Origin: Saccharomycopsis phalli
Lineage: Eukaryota; Ascomycota; Saccharomycetes; Ascoideales; Saccharomycopsidaceae
Reading direction: 5' to 3'
Assembly: GCA_020342235.1 (NCBI GenBank)
Contig: CP073213.1
Location: forward strand, 2,501-66,500
Length of the DNA: 64,000 nucleotides
In this document: piece after piece, positions 51,881 to 61,345 of the stretch
Layout of the letters: each line of letters starts with the position of its first letter
Numbering within the stretch: position 1 is the stretch's first letter
Program-made: the position numbers and the translations under genes
The notes under the pieces: generated by a model
Seen by the model: only the letters and a program-made list of their open reading frames with translations
Databases searched by the model: none
What the model was told of the DNA's origin: nothing

Positions 51881-52209
51881 GCGTGCCTCTTGAACCACAT
51901 CAAATGAACTTCCAAGTCTGCCAACGGATCACAACGCTTCCACACATGATAAACGTGCCTCAAAAATCGGACTTCTTACATTGCTCAATTGAGTTGAGAT
52001 CAGCTTTTCAACCGCTGTCTGGGATTTTCAACTGAACCTACACTTGTGTAACCACAGTGTTTCCAGAGACGTGTACAACTAAATACAATAATGAATATTA
52101 TTATAAAGCTTAAAACGGTGTAGATAATTGCCACGGTACAACAATCTTGACAAGGATGTGTAGCGTGGATTCAAAATACCACATGCACAATATCAATAAG
52201 ATTATTGTT

Positions 52210-52312
52210 GGACTTGGCTATATACTGTCACTGGCATTACGGTCATTTGGCAAATATATCTTTATTCAGGAACACCTGGTACCATTGCTATTAAAGAAAA
52301 CCATTTGTCATC
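52210..52312. repeat. Old dispersed repeat, family B, third copy
   Basis: Collinear with 31022-31117: GGCTATATACTGTC, GCATTACGGTCATTTG, ATATATCTTTATTCAGGAAC, ACCATTGCTATTAAAGAAAA. The left part seen at 30.2 kb is not recognisable here. Confidence 0.55.
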
Positions 52313-52629
52313 AATGCGCGATAGAATTCGAGCAACGAGCCGTTGGCAAGGCTTTTTCCACCAAGTAGTTGTGATGCTAAATTGAGGATTGCCTTGGGTG
52401 ATGCACAATGATTTGTATTGAATGAAGATGTTCATTTACAGTAATAGCTATTTATTGGCAAGGCTTACAAGACTACAATAACATTGCAAGATCAGAAAGT
52501 ACATCAGAGGTCAATTACAAACAATTCCTTCTACTCTACGAATATCCAATACAAAAATAACATTCAAAGTACAATGCATATGCTACTCTACATGTTGCTT
52601 AATAAAGCAAATTACAACTAAGCAAATCA

Positions 52630-52765
52630 CAACCAATCCACAGCAACCACAGCATAACAACCAATCCACAGCAGCCAAAGCATAACAACCAAACCACAGC
52701 AGCCAAAGCATAACAACCAAACCACAGCCAAATACTCCCAACAACCAAATCACAACCAAGGACTC
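52630..52765. repeat. 28-bp tandem repeat after the SNRNP27-like gene
   Basis: Units begin CATAACAACCAAACCACAGC at 52653, 52681 and 52709, with partial units on both sides. The array lies directly 3' of the minus-strand gene and may be transcribed in its 3' UTR. Confidence 0.85.
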
Positions 52766-52772
52766 ACACCAC

Positions 52773-53198
52773 TCACTTCTTCTTCCTTTCAGGCGACAAC
52801 GGCCGGTTAAACCCATTGCTCCGGTTCATATACTGCCGAAAACTCCCCTTGTCCTTCTTACCTACCCCACTCATCTCCCGCTGGACATGCTTGCCCTTGG
52901 TGCTCCCAAACCCGCTAAACCCCATCAATTCGGCAAGATCTCCATTCAGAACATCCCCATCCACACCATCTGCCAGCTTATTTCCCTGCTCCTGCTCCTT
53001 TTCCCGTTCCTCAGCCACCTTGGGCCGACGCATCTCCTTGGGCCGGCGAATCTCTTTGGCATTGCGGTCTCGAATATCCCCCTTATATTTCAGCGTGTTG
53101 CGCTCACGATGCTCGTCCGTTGCCCTCAACTCCTCTGTGTCTTTGGTTATTTTATTGTGCATCTCATAGCTATCTCGTCTGCTGACTCTCTCGCTCAT
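52773..53198 (-). CDS. SNRNP27-like U4/U6.U5 tri-snRNP protein
   Basis: This 141-residue protein has a charged, Arg/Glu-rich N-terminus (about residues 1-75). It ends in the conserved SNRNP27 domain: LAELMGFSGFGSTKGKHV (88-105) and FRQYMNRSNGFNRPLS (120-135). In other eukaryotes SNRNP27 is a tri-snRNP component that helps set 5' splice site choice. I recall no clear counterpart in S. cerevisiae, so retention here is notable and fits a lineage that kept more introns. It is divergent from NOP6 with only 73 bp between the start codons. The start is the ATG at 53198. Confidence 0.85.
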   Translation of the reverse strand: MSERVSRRDSYEMHNKITKDTEELRATDEHRERNTLKYKGDIRDRNAKEIRRPKEMRRPKVAEEREKEQEQGNKLADGVDGDVLNGDLAELMGFSGFGSTKGKHVQREMSGVGKKDKGSFRQYMNRSNGFNRPLSPERKKK

Positions 53199-53234
53199 GT
53201 TGTGGACAAAATGTTTGCTTTTTCGCCTGCATGG

Positions 53235-53254
53235 CTCATCACAAATTTTTTTTT
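53235..53254 (+). promoter_or_regulatory. PAC-like motif and T-tract in the NOP6 bidirectional promoter
   Basis: CTCATC (53235-53240, inverted GATGAG) is followed by a T8 run with AAATTTTTTTTT, a combination resembling PAC plus RRPE. The whole bidirectional promoter is at most 73 bp between start codons, so the elements must lie inside or beside the transcribed leaders. Confidence 0.5.
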
Positions 53255-53271
53255 ATCTCAGCTGGTGGAAA

Positions 53272-53991
53272 ATGGCAGCGGAGAAATTGACAAAGAAGCA
53301 GCAAAAGGCGCTCCAATTTAAAAATAAAAAAAAGCGGCCGTTGGAGGACGACGAAAATGGGCCTGGAAAGCCCGACCCGCTGGATATGTCGCTAGAAAAG
53401 TCACACCAGCCTGACGAGTCGGTGGACTCGGCTCCAAAGAAGAAGCGAAAGACCAGAAGAGGGAAAAAGGGCAAGGGCGCAAACTCGGGGCCCCGGTTTA
53501 TTTTGTTTGTTGGGAATTTATCATACAATGTCACTGAGGCTGACTTGAGGCAATGTTTCAAATCATCCAAGCCAGATGTGATACGATTACGTCCAGACAA
53601 GGGAATTGCGTTTTTGGAGTTTAAAGATGATGAGAAAACGACTGGGCTGAAAAAGAAAGGAGAAAAGGAAGGAGAAAAGGAAGAACTGGAAAAGAGCGGG
53701 CTGGTTGACAAGATTGGCGGGTCAATGCGCTCGAGAATGGATTTTGCTTTGAGCAAGCATCATACAATTTTTCAGAACCGTAAAATCAATGTCGAGTTGA
53801 CTGCAGGAGGTGGTGGGAACTCAAAGGCTCGGTTGGAGAAGATCAAGGAAAAGAATGAAAAGTTGGGCCAGGAAAAGAAGGTGAAAATTGCAAAGCAGGA
53901 TAGTGAGAAGAAGAAGAAGAAGTTGGAAACAAATGACAGGGGCGAAGGGATAAAAGGAGTGCATCCATCAAGAATGAATTTGATCAAGTAG
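53272..53991 (+). CDS. NOP6: Nucleolar RRM protein Nop6 (40S biogenesis)
   Basis: This 239-residue protein has a basic N-terminus (LTKKQQKALQFKNKKK, KKKRKTRRGKKGK). A single RRM follows with RNP2 LFVGNL (about 78-83) and RNP1 KGIAFLEF (about 110-117). Next is the Nop6-specific block INVELTAGGGGNSKARLEK (about 172-190), and the protein ends GVHPSRMNLIK. This matches S. cerevisiae Nop6 (225 residues), an early small-subunit processome factor. A 25-residue Lys/Glu insertion splits the RRM's second half. An in-frame ATG at 53197 would add 25 hydrophobic residues, but it overlaps the antisense start codon of the neighbouring gene. I take 53272, which aligns with the family. Confidence 0.88.
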   Translation: MAAEKLTKKQQKALQFKNKKKRPLEDDENGPGKPDPLDMSLEKSHQPDESVDSAPKKKRKTRRGKKGKGANSGPRFILFVGNLSYNVTEADLRQCFKSSKPDVIRLRPDKGIAFLEFKDDEKTTGLKKKGEKEGEKEELEKSGLVDKIGGSMRSRMDFALSKHHTIFQNRKINVELTAGGGGNSKARLEKIKEKNEKLGQEKKVKIAKQDSEKKKKKLETNDRGEGIKGVHPSRMNLIK

Positions 53992-55802
53992 GATGTGCTG
54001 GGAGTGGGAATGTCGTTTTTATAGTTGAATATTACCGTGGAATGTACGTGTTGGCATTAATCGAAGCACCAATGAGGTGTATAGTGTATTGAAGATAGCA
54101 ATGAGTGTATTTTGTTGAAATAATAAATGTACTCTGTTGAAAAATGGCAGAGATATTATTGCAGCAGAAAATTTAATGGGCTGGATGTTTGTCTAAAATA
54201 AGAGCAACATCGCTGCCCATTTGCATGACTGTAGATCTAGATTGATATAATAATATTTATTTAAGGCTATAGCTATACTAGGCTCCTAAAGGAGATTTAT
54301 ACTTCGCCGTCTATGACTAAGGACGGTGCTGCTATAAAGTCATCGAAAGAAAACTCTGCAACAGAGATAAAAAACTTTCAATCAGAGCTTGTAAATATGT
54401 AAGGTAATGAGCGTCGGAGGGGCAATGAGTTTTTCGCCTAGATCTTTGGAGATAACTTCAGCCACCCCCTCCCCAAGGTACTAACTCGGTAGCCTTCCTA
54501 ACGTGCTGTAACAAAAAAGGGAAAACTACCGGTCCAGCACAGACGAGTAGAATCCTATAAGATTTTTAAGCTTCGCCTTATCTGAGAAGAGGACACGAGC
54601 TTGAGTAGCATTGGTAATTCGTTCGTGTATTTGTGCTTGTGGTAGATCTAGATTAAACCATCTAGTATTTTCTGTTCCGTTGGGATTGAATAACCAGTTT
54701 GTCAATAGAATGATACTATAAAGAGAAGAAATCACCCTTTACTTTATAATCAACTATAGTACTGTATATAATATACCCTGTACAATGGTAGCACCATTCA
54801 TAGCTACCATCTGTTGTTTATCAAGTACTGCTCTAGTCGTAGTCCAGTGTTTACCTAGCTAGAGCTAAGTTGAACCACAACTATTTTATTCGTCATCTTC
54901 TGTTTACTCTTTATTCCCCTGTTTGGCTTGCAGTTTGCTATTTTATTTGCTGATGATATTAATTTACAGTCTATAGCTATTCAAAGCACCATGGGAGAAT
55001 TTGAATGTCACCGTCCAACAATGGGGCTGCTAATTGGATGTCAAAAGAAAGCTTCCAACATGAAACCTTTTAGATTGATTTTAAGATTTGAGGACTAGTT
55101 CTAGGGTCGTTTGCTTGGACTCTCGGTTTTACTTTCCTAGGACAGTGCTAAAGAGACGTAAGTCACTGGGATGGTGTGCTGTTGAAGCTTGGTCTAGAGT
55201 CTATGGTTATTCCTTCAAAGTGCTTAACCCATTTGGAAGAAGCAATTTCCAGTTCTGTACACTAGGGTCTGAGCCAAAAGTTGTAACACCATCCGTGTGG
55301 CTTTTTTTGGGTAATTGGAAAATTCAACCAGGAAATGCCTTTGCTACAAACACCTCTGATAGAAGCTTTATTTTGTCCTTGTACACATACAATGGTCTCG
55401 TGCTTCAAGGTCTTGGGAAGTATTCACCAAGAAGAGACGTTTCTGTCGCTCTTATTATCCTACAAGGTTAGTACATGGATTTAATGATGGAAAATCTTCT
55501 TCGCATTTGCCTTTTCAAATCAACCACTCCAACATATGCCACTTACCTCAGCTACAAAGATGAATCGAGAGTTTCACACAGGCAAAACTTGAGCTCTTTA
55601 ACTGAAACTCGCAAAGTCCCATACTGTGCTATCATTATAATATTTATTATGCAGTCAATGCTATCATTAATAGGACGCCTTCAGACGTCGCTATATGTAC
55701 TATAAGTAAAATATATTGTTTGGCAGTCTCCATGGCTTCAATGTATCTTCACATTATTCAATTCCTGTTTCCTTTATATCTCCTTCCTTCCATCTTGCCC
55801 CG
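53992..55802. other. 1.8-kb repeat-remnant region
   Basis: No intact gene. 54240-54340 resembles 1257-1325 weakly and begins with ATAATATTTATTT like the family B repeat; it may be an old LTR. A 69-codon frame (54526-54735, minus) and a 127-codon frame (55088-55471, plus) are open, but the second contains no ATG. They may be remnants of a mobile element or of a decayed gene. I see no recognisable domain. Confidence 0.45.
55088..55471 (+). pseudogene. Open frame without ATG, possible gene remnant
   Basis: 127 sense codons with no methionine codon, ending in TAG. The peptide has a balanced composition with hydrophobic strands (VVTPSVWLFLGNWKIQPG, RSFILSLYTYNGLVLQGLG), not the skew of a chance frame. 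Start and upstream exon are absent. I do not recognise the family. It could equally be non-coding. Confidence 0.25.
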
Positions 55803-57815
55803 CTACATCTTCTCCACCCGTCTTCGCTTCGTCTCCCTCTCGTCTCCCTCAGGTGACTCCCGCTTCCCGCCCTTGTACTTCAACCGAGTGTAAATCAAAT
55901 AATAAGCATTCGGATCGCGCAACGCCTGCTTCTCTGAGATTGTGTTCATATACTCGTCGTCGTACGTGCTCCACTCTCCCGACGGCTGGCGACAATGGGC
56001 AATATAATGTCCCGAAGATACAGATCTGCCCTCGTGAACCACCACCGAGATCAATTGGTACCGGATCGGGTCTTTTTCGCTGGACTGGGTCTTTTCCTTC
56101 TCGTAGCTACTCAAATCAGCACTCTCAAAGTCGGTCAAGTCCAAAATCAATGGATACGACACCGCGCTCTTCAACTTTGAGGAGCTGTTTGACGCCTCAT
56201 TGAATCGGAACCGCTTGATGTGAATCACCAACGTCTCTGGAGCACGAGCAATCGACAGGAACTTCAATGCGTCGCTCGTGGTTTTGCAGTTGGAGCAATT
56301 GTACCCACTCTGCTTGTCTCGGCGGTCATTCTTGATGACATCCGGCTCAAAAAAGTCCGTCACCGCATTAATAACAGAGTAGCGTGGCTTGCGCTTCACT
56401 GGAGATGACGGCTCACCCTCGGAACCACTAGGTGGGGTGGTACCTTGTGATTCAGGCGATGGTTCCTTGCTGCTGATGGTGTTGATTTGTCGCTTCTTTT
56501 TAGGATCAAGCGACAAGGACAAATCGTAGAACTCCTGCTGCGTCTTGGAGATGTGATTGCAGCTCTTGCAAACAATCGACTGGTTCAAGAGCCCTCCAAA
56601 GATATCGTAGATGATACTGGTGTTCAACTTCTGCTTCTTAGGCGTCGATTCTTCCTGCAACCGCGATAATAATGACATGAAGTACTCGTGTGAATCCTCC
56701 TGCTGCCACTCAGACATCATACAGTTGATATCGTCCAACTTCTTGATGAGCTTCTTTGGGTTGATATACTTGACGCCGCGTGACTCCTTGGACTTCCACA
56801 TACGTCCCGCAATATCTGCCATAATCCCAGTGACGTTCCGCTTATGGTCGCTGATTCCCGCCAAATAATGCTGCACTGCCGGAATGTGCACCATAGCTTG
56901 CACCGCCGCATTGGTATAGCACGTGACCCCGTGGTTCAAGAGGCCAATCGGCTTTTTGGCAAGGTACTCTGTGCCCCAGTTCTTTAATATCCGGGTGGAA
57001 TGGTTCGAGCCTCGATCTCCGGCGTCCTCTTCTAGCTGGTAAAAGTTTTCGTTGGTGTAGTCGAGGTTCTGGCCATATTGCAACTCCACATCGTGTTCGT
57101 CGGACGATGTTACCGATCGAATCGGCAGCACAGATCGTGACTTTTTCGTCTCGTCTGTCAGACAGTGGCTCAAATCGTCGGCGGAGTTTTCCCGGTTGAT
57201 TAACTCGCGATTGATGGCCTTCAAGTCGTTATTGGCCGACTTTTTCAACTCGATTTTCTCATGGATCCGTTTGTTGCTTCGCTCGTCCTCAGAATCGTCA
57301 ATTGAGACGTTTGCAAACGTTGATCCCGGCTCGTCACCTGACTCCAGTTCTTCACGTGAGGAATGATCGTCGTCTGACTCCAGATCATCGTCACGTGACA
57401 ACGGTTCGTCAACTGCCAGCTGGTACTCTTCGTCGGAGGACGCCATTTCCTCTCCCAAATCTTCATCTGGATCCGCCACCGGATCCGCCACCGGATCGGA
57501 AGCCGGCTCGATTTTCTGCTTGTCTTTGGCCTTTTTTTCCGCTTTGGAAAGATACTTTTTCCCAGTGTATGCGGCAACAGCCTCTGCCATGGATTTTGGT
57601 TTTGGCGACGAGACGCTCATTTTCTCAAGCGGGGATTTGCTCTTGGTGGCCTTTGGCTGTTTTGCTGTGGAGTTGCTGCTGACTAAAATATAGGAACAAG
57701 GTTTCTGGTTGCCAGACTCTGCATGCTTGCCAGGAATAAACGATAAAGGTTCAGAAAGAATCTTGTCAATGAGGATCTTATAGTTGTTGTTGTTTTCAAC
57801 TGTCTTGGTCTCCAT
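55803..57815 (-). CDS. UBP10: Ubiquitin-specific protease Ubp10/Dot4
   Basis: This 670-residue deubiquitinase of the USP family removes ubiquitin from histone H2B and from PCNA, and supports silencing. A long acidic, low-complexity N-terminus (1-285) precedes the catalytic domain: Cys box NHGVTCYTNAAVQAM (Cys299), DDINCMMSEWQQEDSHEYFMS, the zinc ribbon CKSC and CSNC, RAPETLVIHIKRFRF and the His box HEGRSVSSGHYIAH (His603), followed by YDDEY. Alignment with S. cerevisiae Ubp10 is extensive. It is adjacent to SWT21 and MRPL19, as in S. cerevisiae (YNL186W, YNL187W, YNL185C). The start is the ATG at 57815. Confidence 0.95.
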   Translation of the reverse strand: METKTVENNNNYKILIDKILSEPLSFIPGKHAESGNQKPCSYILVSSNSTAKQPKATKSKSPLEKMSVSSPKPKSMAEAVAAYTGKKYLSKAEKKAKDKQKIEPASDPVADPVADPDEDLGEEMASSDEEYQLAVDEPLSRDDDLESDDDHSSREELESGDEPGSTFANVSIDDSEDERSNKRIHEKIELKKSANNDLKAINRELINRENSADDLSHCLTDETKKSRSVLPIRSVTSSDEHDVELQYGQNLDYTNENFYQLEEDAGDRGSNHSTRILKNWGTEYLAKKPIGLLNHGVTCYTNAAVQAMVHIPAVQHYLAGISDHKRNVTGIMADIAGRMWKSKESRGVKYINPKKLIKKLDDINCMMSEWQQEDSHEYFMSLLSRLQEESTPKKQKLNTSIIYDIFGGLLNQSIVCKSCNHISKTQQEFYDLSLSLDPKKKRQINTISSKEPSPESQGTTPPSGSEGEPSSPVKRKPRYSVINAVTDFFEPDVIKNDRRDKQSGYNCSNCKTTSDALKFLSIARAPETLVIHIKRFRFNEASNSSSKLKSAVSYPLILDLTDFESADLSSYEKEKTQSSEKDPIRYQLISVVVHEGRSVSSGHYIAHCRQPSGEWSTYDDEYMNTISEKQALRDPNAYYLIYTRLKYKGGKRESPEGDERETKRRRVEKM

Positions 57816-58085
57816 TTGCTTGCTATGGTTATTAGTATGGCTCAACAACGGACGTAACTAAACGGTGGCGAGTACTCTCTCTCCCCAGGACGCGGATTCC
57901 AGTGTTCATACCTACAAAAATATGACGAAATCAGTCAGTAAAACCCAAACAAAAGCGAATTGCCGGGTGGTTCTATAAAATTGCTGTCGACGATGTTGAG
58001 AAGCGAGAAATAAATTCACACGCGAACACAATGTCAGAAAATTTGTATAAAAAAAAAATTTTCGGCGTGTGTTGGCCACGCATGA

Positions 58086-59258
58086 TTACGCGAATCGCGA
58101 CACCGATATGCGGCATTCAGCATGCAGTTGCATGGTTCGCAGCAGTGCTTGACATGCAGCCACAAAACCACTACTATACTTTACACTGCCAACAATCGGT
58201 GTTGGCATTGCAGGTGGCGTACAAGATGCCGCCGGCATTTCTGTCACGTGATCCACCACTTGAGGCGGACCACCCTTGCCAATGGCACAATCTGGCCAAT
58301 GAAGCACTTGGCCCATTTGGTTACCGACAATGAGACCCTCGTTCTTTGGAAGCATGTCGCCAAACAATTTCTGTTGGGTGTTTTCCTCTGCGTTGGTGTG
58401 CCAATTTGTTAGCGAGTCCACCATGGCGTAGCCCATTCGCTTATCTAAAATTGGGATTTGGTTTGATTTTCTCGATAGAGGAAAAACAAAGTTTGCCGAT
58501 TGCAAAATCTGATACACTCCCTCGCCCTGCGGCAACGTCTTTGCCTCAATTGTGTGCATGCTGTTTGCGTCCACCACCACAAACCCATTGCTGTATGTAC
58601 CACAAACCACCGTGCTGTCAACTGTGCAGTCGGACTGTGACTCGGCGATTGCGGAGATAATACCATGTCTCTTGGTCTCAATTGCCACGGGACAGCTCCG
58701 GGAAACGTCGTAGAACGCCAAGCAGTTGGTCAGTCCCGCTGCAAACTGCGTCGCGCTCAAGAACCGGAGACTATAGGGGTCTAAAAACCTGTCGCTTGAC
58801 TCTTGCTTCAACTGGAAGCTGGTCACGAGCCCTTCGCCGGGCACGAGGGACGCCAACTTTATTGGTACCTGCCGCTGGCCAAGAAGCACTACGTTGGCGC
58901 TAGCGTACGCGGCGTCGTCATACAACGAAAACTCAGGATGCACCGCGTGGGAAATTATCAGGCTCGACATAAATGTCCGCGAAAGCGGCACAAGCAAGCA
59001 CTCTGCAGCTCCGGTATCCAAATCCTGGGGCATTGTGTACACCCGGAAACCAAAATCCTCGTGCACAGAAACAATGCTTGACCCATCATGAGCCCATGTA
59101 AGATCTTTACACGCCAAACTGCGGGCACGTGGGTACAACGAGGATGAAAGCGGAGGATAACTGTAGTCTGAGCTGCTCAGCAACTGCTGGTGGAGAATAT
59201 CTTCTCTTTCCCAGTAATTGGAGGCAAGGGCATCGCCAGTTGAGGCCCGAAGAAGCAT
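58086..59258 (-). CDS. SWT21: WD40 splicing-associated protein Swt21
   Basis: This 390-residue WD40-type protein is related to S. cerevisiae Swt21, which associates with the Prp19 complex and promotes pre-mRNA splicing. Recognisable segments are CKDLTWAHDGSSIVSVHEDFGFRVY (residues about 50-74), HAVHPEFSLYDD, VVLLGQRQVPIKLASL, GIISAI, VCGTYSNGFVVVD and GNQMGQVLHW. Blades are degenerate, as in the family. The start is the ATG at 59258. It is divergent from MRPL19 across 128 bp and followed in the same direction by UBP10. Confidence 0.85.
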   Translation of the reverse strand: MLLRASTGDALASNYWEREDILHQQLLSSSDYSYPPLSSSLYPRARSLACKDLTWAHDGSSIVSVHEDFGFRVYTMPQDLDTGAAECLLVPLSRTFMSSLIISHAVHPEFSLYDDAAYASANVVLLGQRQVPIKLASLVPGEGLVTSFQLKQESSDRFLDPYSLRFLSATQFAAGLTNCLAFYDVSRSCPVAIETKRHGIISAIAESQSDCTVDSTVVCGTYSNGFVVVDANSMHTIEAKTLPQGEGVYQILQSANFVFPLSRKSNQIPILDKRMGYAMVDSLTNWHTNAEENTQQKLFGDMLPKNEGLIVGNQMGQVLHWPDCAIGKGGPPQVVDHVTEMPAASCTPPAMPTPIVGSVKYSSGFVAACQALLRTMQLHAECRISVSRFA

Positions 59259-59310
59259 GACGGAGAACCAGACGCAGGGTAACAAGTAATTTTTTTTTGT
59301 AATAAATGTA

Positions 59311-59318
59311 TCACGTGA
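59311..59318. promoter_or_regulatory. Palindromic TCACGTGA site between SWT21 and MRPL19
   Basis: TCACGTGA is a perfect E-box/CDE1-type site for Cbf1, 69 bp before the MRPL19 ATG. In CTG-clade yeasts Cbf1 has been linked to ribosomal and mitochondrial-ribosomal gene promoters. A T-run (59290-59298) lies beside it. Confidence 0.5.
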
Positions 59319-59386
59319 TCAACATATGACATGTGACCTTGCAAAACGCGCGATGGAAAAGTTTGAAACCTCAATCTGGCGGATCA

Positions 59387-59827
59387 ATGTCAGCGGTTAA
59401 GAATATCATCATCAAATTGATTGTTCCCGCGGGAAAAGCTGCGCCAGCACCACCGGTGGGTCCGGCGCTTGGATCAAAGGGTGTGAAGGCGATTGATTTT
59501 TGCAAGGAGTTTAATGCGCGGACCGCGAACTATGCTCCAGAGACTCCGATTCCGGCGGTGGTGACAGTGAAGCCAGACCGGACGTTTACATTTGAATTGA
59601 AGTCGCCGCCAACGGGGTATCTTCTTATGAAGGCCGCTGGAATTAGCAAAGGTGCGGCGGAAGTAGGGTCGGGGAAGAGTGCTGCGGGGAAGGTGAATTT
59701 GAAGCAGGTTTATGAGATTGCCAAGATTAAAAAGGGAGATGAGCGGCACAAGAACTTGGGGCTTGAGGGGATATGCAAGAGTATTGTTGGTACGGCGAAG
59801 AGTATGGGGATTGAGGTTGTTGTGTAA
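59387..59827 (+). CDS. MRPL19: Mitochondrial large-subunit ribosomal protein uL11m
   Basis: This 146-residue protein is bacterial L11-like throughout: [62 protein letters not shown] and a C-terminal RNA-binding part ending [17 protein letters not shown]. It forms part of the GTPase-associated centre of the mitochondrial ribosome. The lack of a cytosolic L12 type sequence and the position next to UBP10-SWT21 (YNL185C to YNL187W in S. cerevisiae) support MRPL19. I start at the ATG at 59387. There is no obvious cleavable presequence, as in the family. Confidence 0.93.
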   Translation: MSAVKNIIIKLIVPAGKAAPAPPVGPALGSKGVKAIDFCKEFNARTANYAPETPIPAVVTVKPDRTFTFELKSPPTGYLLMKAAGISKGAAEVGSGKSAAGKVNLKQVYEIAKIKKGDERHKNLGLEGICKSIVGTAKSMGIEVVV

Positions 59828-59960
59828 TGTAAATAGATGAGAATGGTCATGTGAGTAATTGGTGTAGAAATGAGGATGAGTAATACGATGGAACAAGAAT
59901 GAGGTAATACGATGGAATGAGAATAAGAGTATTATAAGGGAATAGAGAATAATAATATGT

Positions 59961-60060
59961 AACAAGAATAGGAGTACTTTGGAACAAGAATAAGAGTACT
60001 ATGGAACAAGAATAAGAGTACTATGGAACAAGAATAAGAGTACTGTGATGGAACAAGAAT
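59961..60060. repeat. 22-bp minisatellite downstream of MRPL19
   Basis: Units of the type GGAACAAGAATAAGAGTACT repeat about four to five times, and looser copies extend back to 59885. Confidence 0.85.
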
Positions 60061-61274
60061 AGAAAATAACAATAAAATAGAATAAAGACATACAATTGTC
60101 GGCATTCCACCTCTTGTCAACTTTCCAATTGTTGGAATCGACCGACAGTCCATTTATTTTCCTTTTGCGATCTTATCTTGCGCGAAACGAGCTGTCCCAG
60201 TATTATCTCGTATTTACCAGATTAACGTGCTTCCATTTCCAGCTAAATACTGAGATGATGCATGGCAATATGAGAAATGAAAAATCCAAGACAAATCGTA
60301 GCACCAAAATAAATGTCTAGCCGAGTGTCCTATTACACAATCATAACTAGACAGATTTTCTACCAGTTGCACAACCACTAGTGAATTCTGTTGACACTCA
60401 TTTAGGAGATGCTTAAAATTCGGCACTGACGCAACACACGTAAGACACTTAATAAAGCCGTGTAATAAGAAGAGAGATTTTTCTTTTTCGAATTCATTGT
60501 CTTTTTACCGCTTCTTCCTGATCCATGCCTAGCCATGTGCATTGCCTTCACACAGCGACATAGTCCTTTGCACGAATTTGTCTTTATCCTTATTAGAGCA
60601 TTTTCCTTGTTTTCCAGAACTTCTGGTCATTTCTTTCAACTTATTTTCCGGTCAAATCTCCTGTTACAATGGCAATGGTCTCGTCAAGTCCTTTTTTTTT
60701 TGTACAATGAGAACGAGTCTTTCTCAAGTATAAATAGTCATACCTTTCATTGAATAGTCAAGTGAATATATTTTAGCCGTTTTACCCACTCGTGTCCTAG
60801 TTATTAAAATACAAGTCGTATAAAAATCATAAAGTTGAAACGGAATACAATTCCAGTCCGAGAAGAGGGTCAATGGCTGAATCTTGAGATCGGAACAAGA
60901 AGATACACAAGATTTCACCTGCTAAATTGCGGATGAATACCAACGAGAATACTCCGCGGCACTACAAGACTATATGAAGTAGAGTCACCACTAAAGACAC
61001 GATTTTACTTTCCGAGGACTTGGCCAGGTATGTAAAAAAGCCCAACACCAAGCATCACCAAACGATAATTTGATGAGACTTGCGGTCCCGAATGCTGTCA
61101 TCATGAGGATTCCAGGAATCTTTCACGGCATGGCCACCATCATAGAAGTAAATAGACGTATTATTGCCATCAGCGCATTTTTCAGGGAATACAGCTACAG
61201 ACTATAAATTAATCTATTTATAGATCCACTGTTAATTGTTATGATATCACACTGTAGAAGCTTGGCTCATTGGC

Positions 61275-61345
61275 AAGTCATTGGCAAGTCATTGTTCAGA
61301 CATCATTGTTCAGAAATCATTGTTCAGAAATCATTGACCAAAAGT
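61275..61345. repeat. Short tandem repeat (ATCATTGTTCAGAA)
   Basis: Three close copies of a 14-bp unit preceded and followed by GCAAGTCATTG-like variants. Confidence 0.75.

Larger units (their letters stand above)
51367..52772. other. SMF3-SNRNP27 convergent intergenic region
   Basis: Contains the mixed-unit array above, a family B repeat copy (52210-52312) and a 28-bp array (52630-52765). No gene is supported. Confidence 0.5.
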
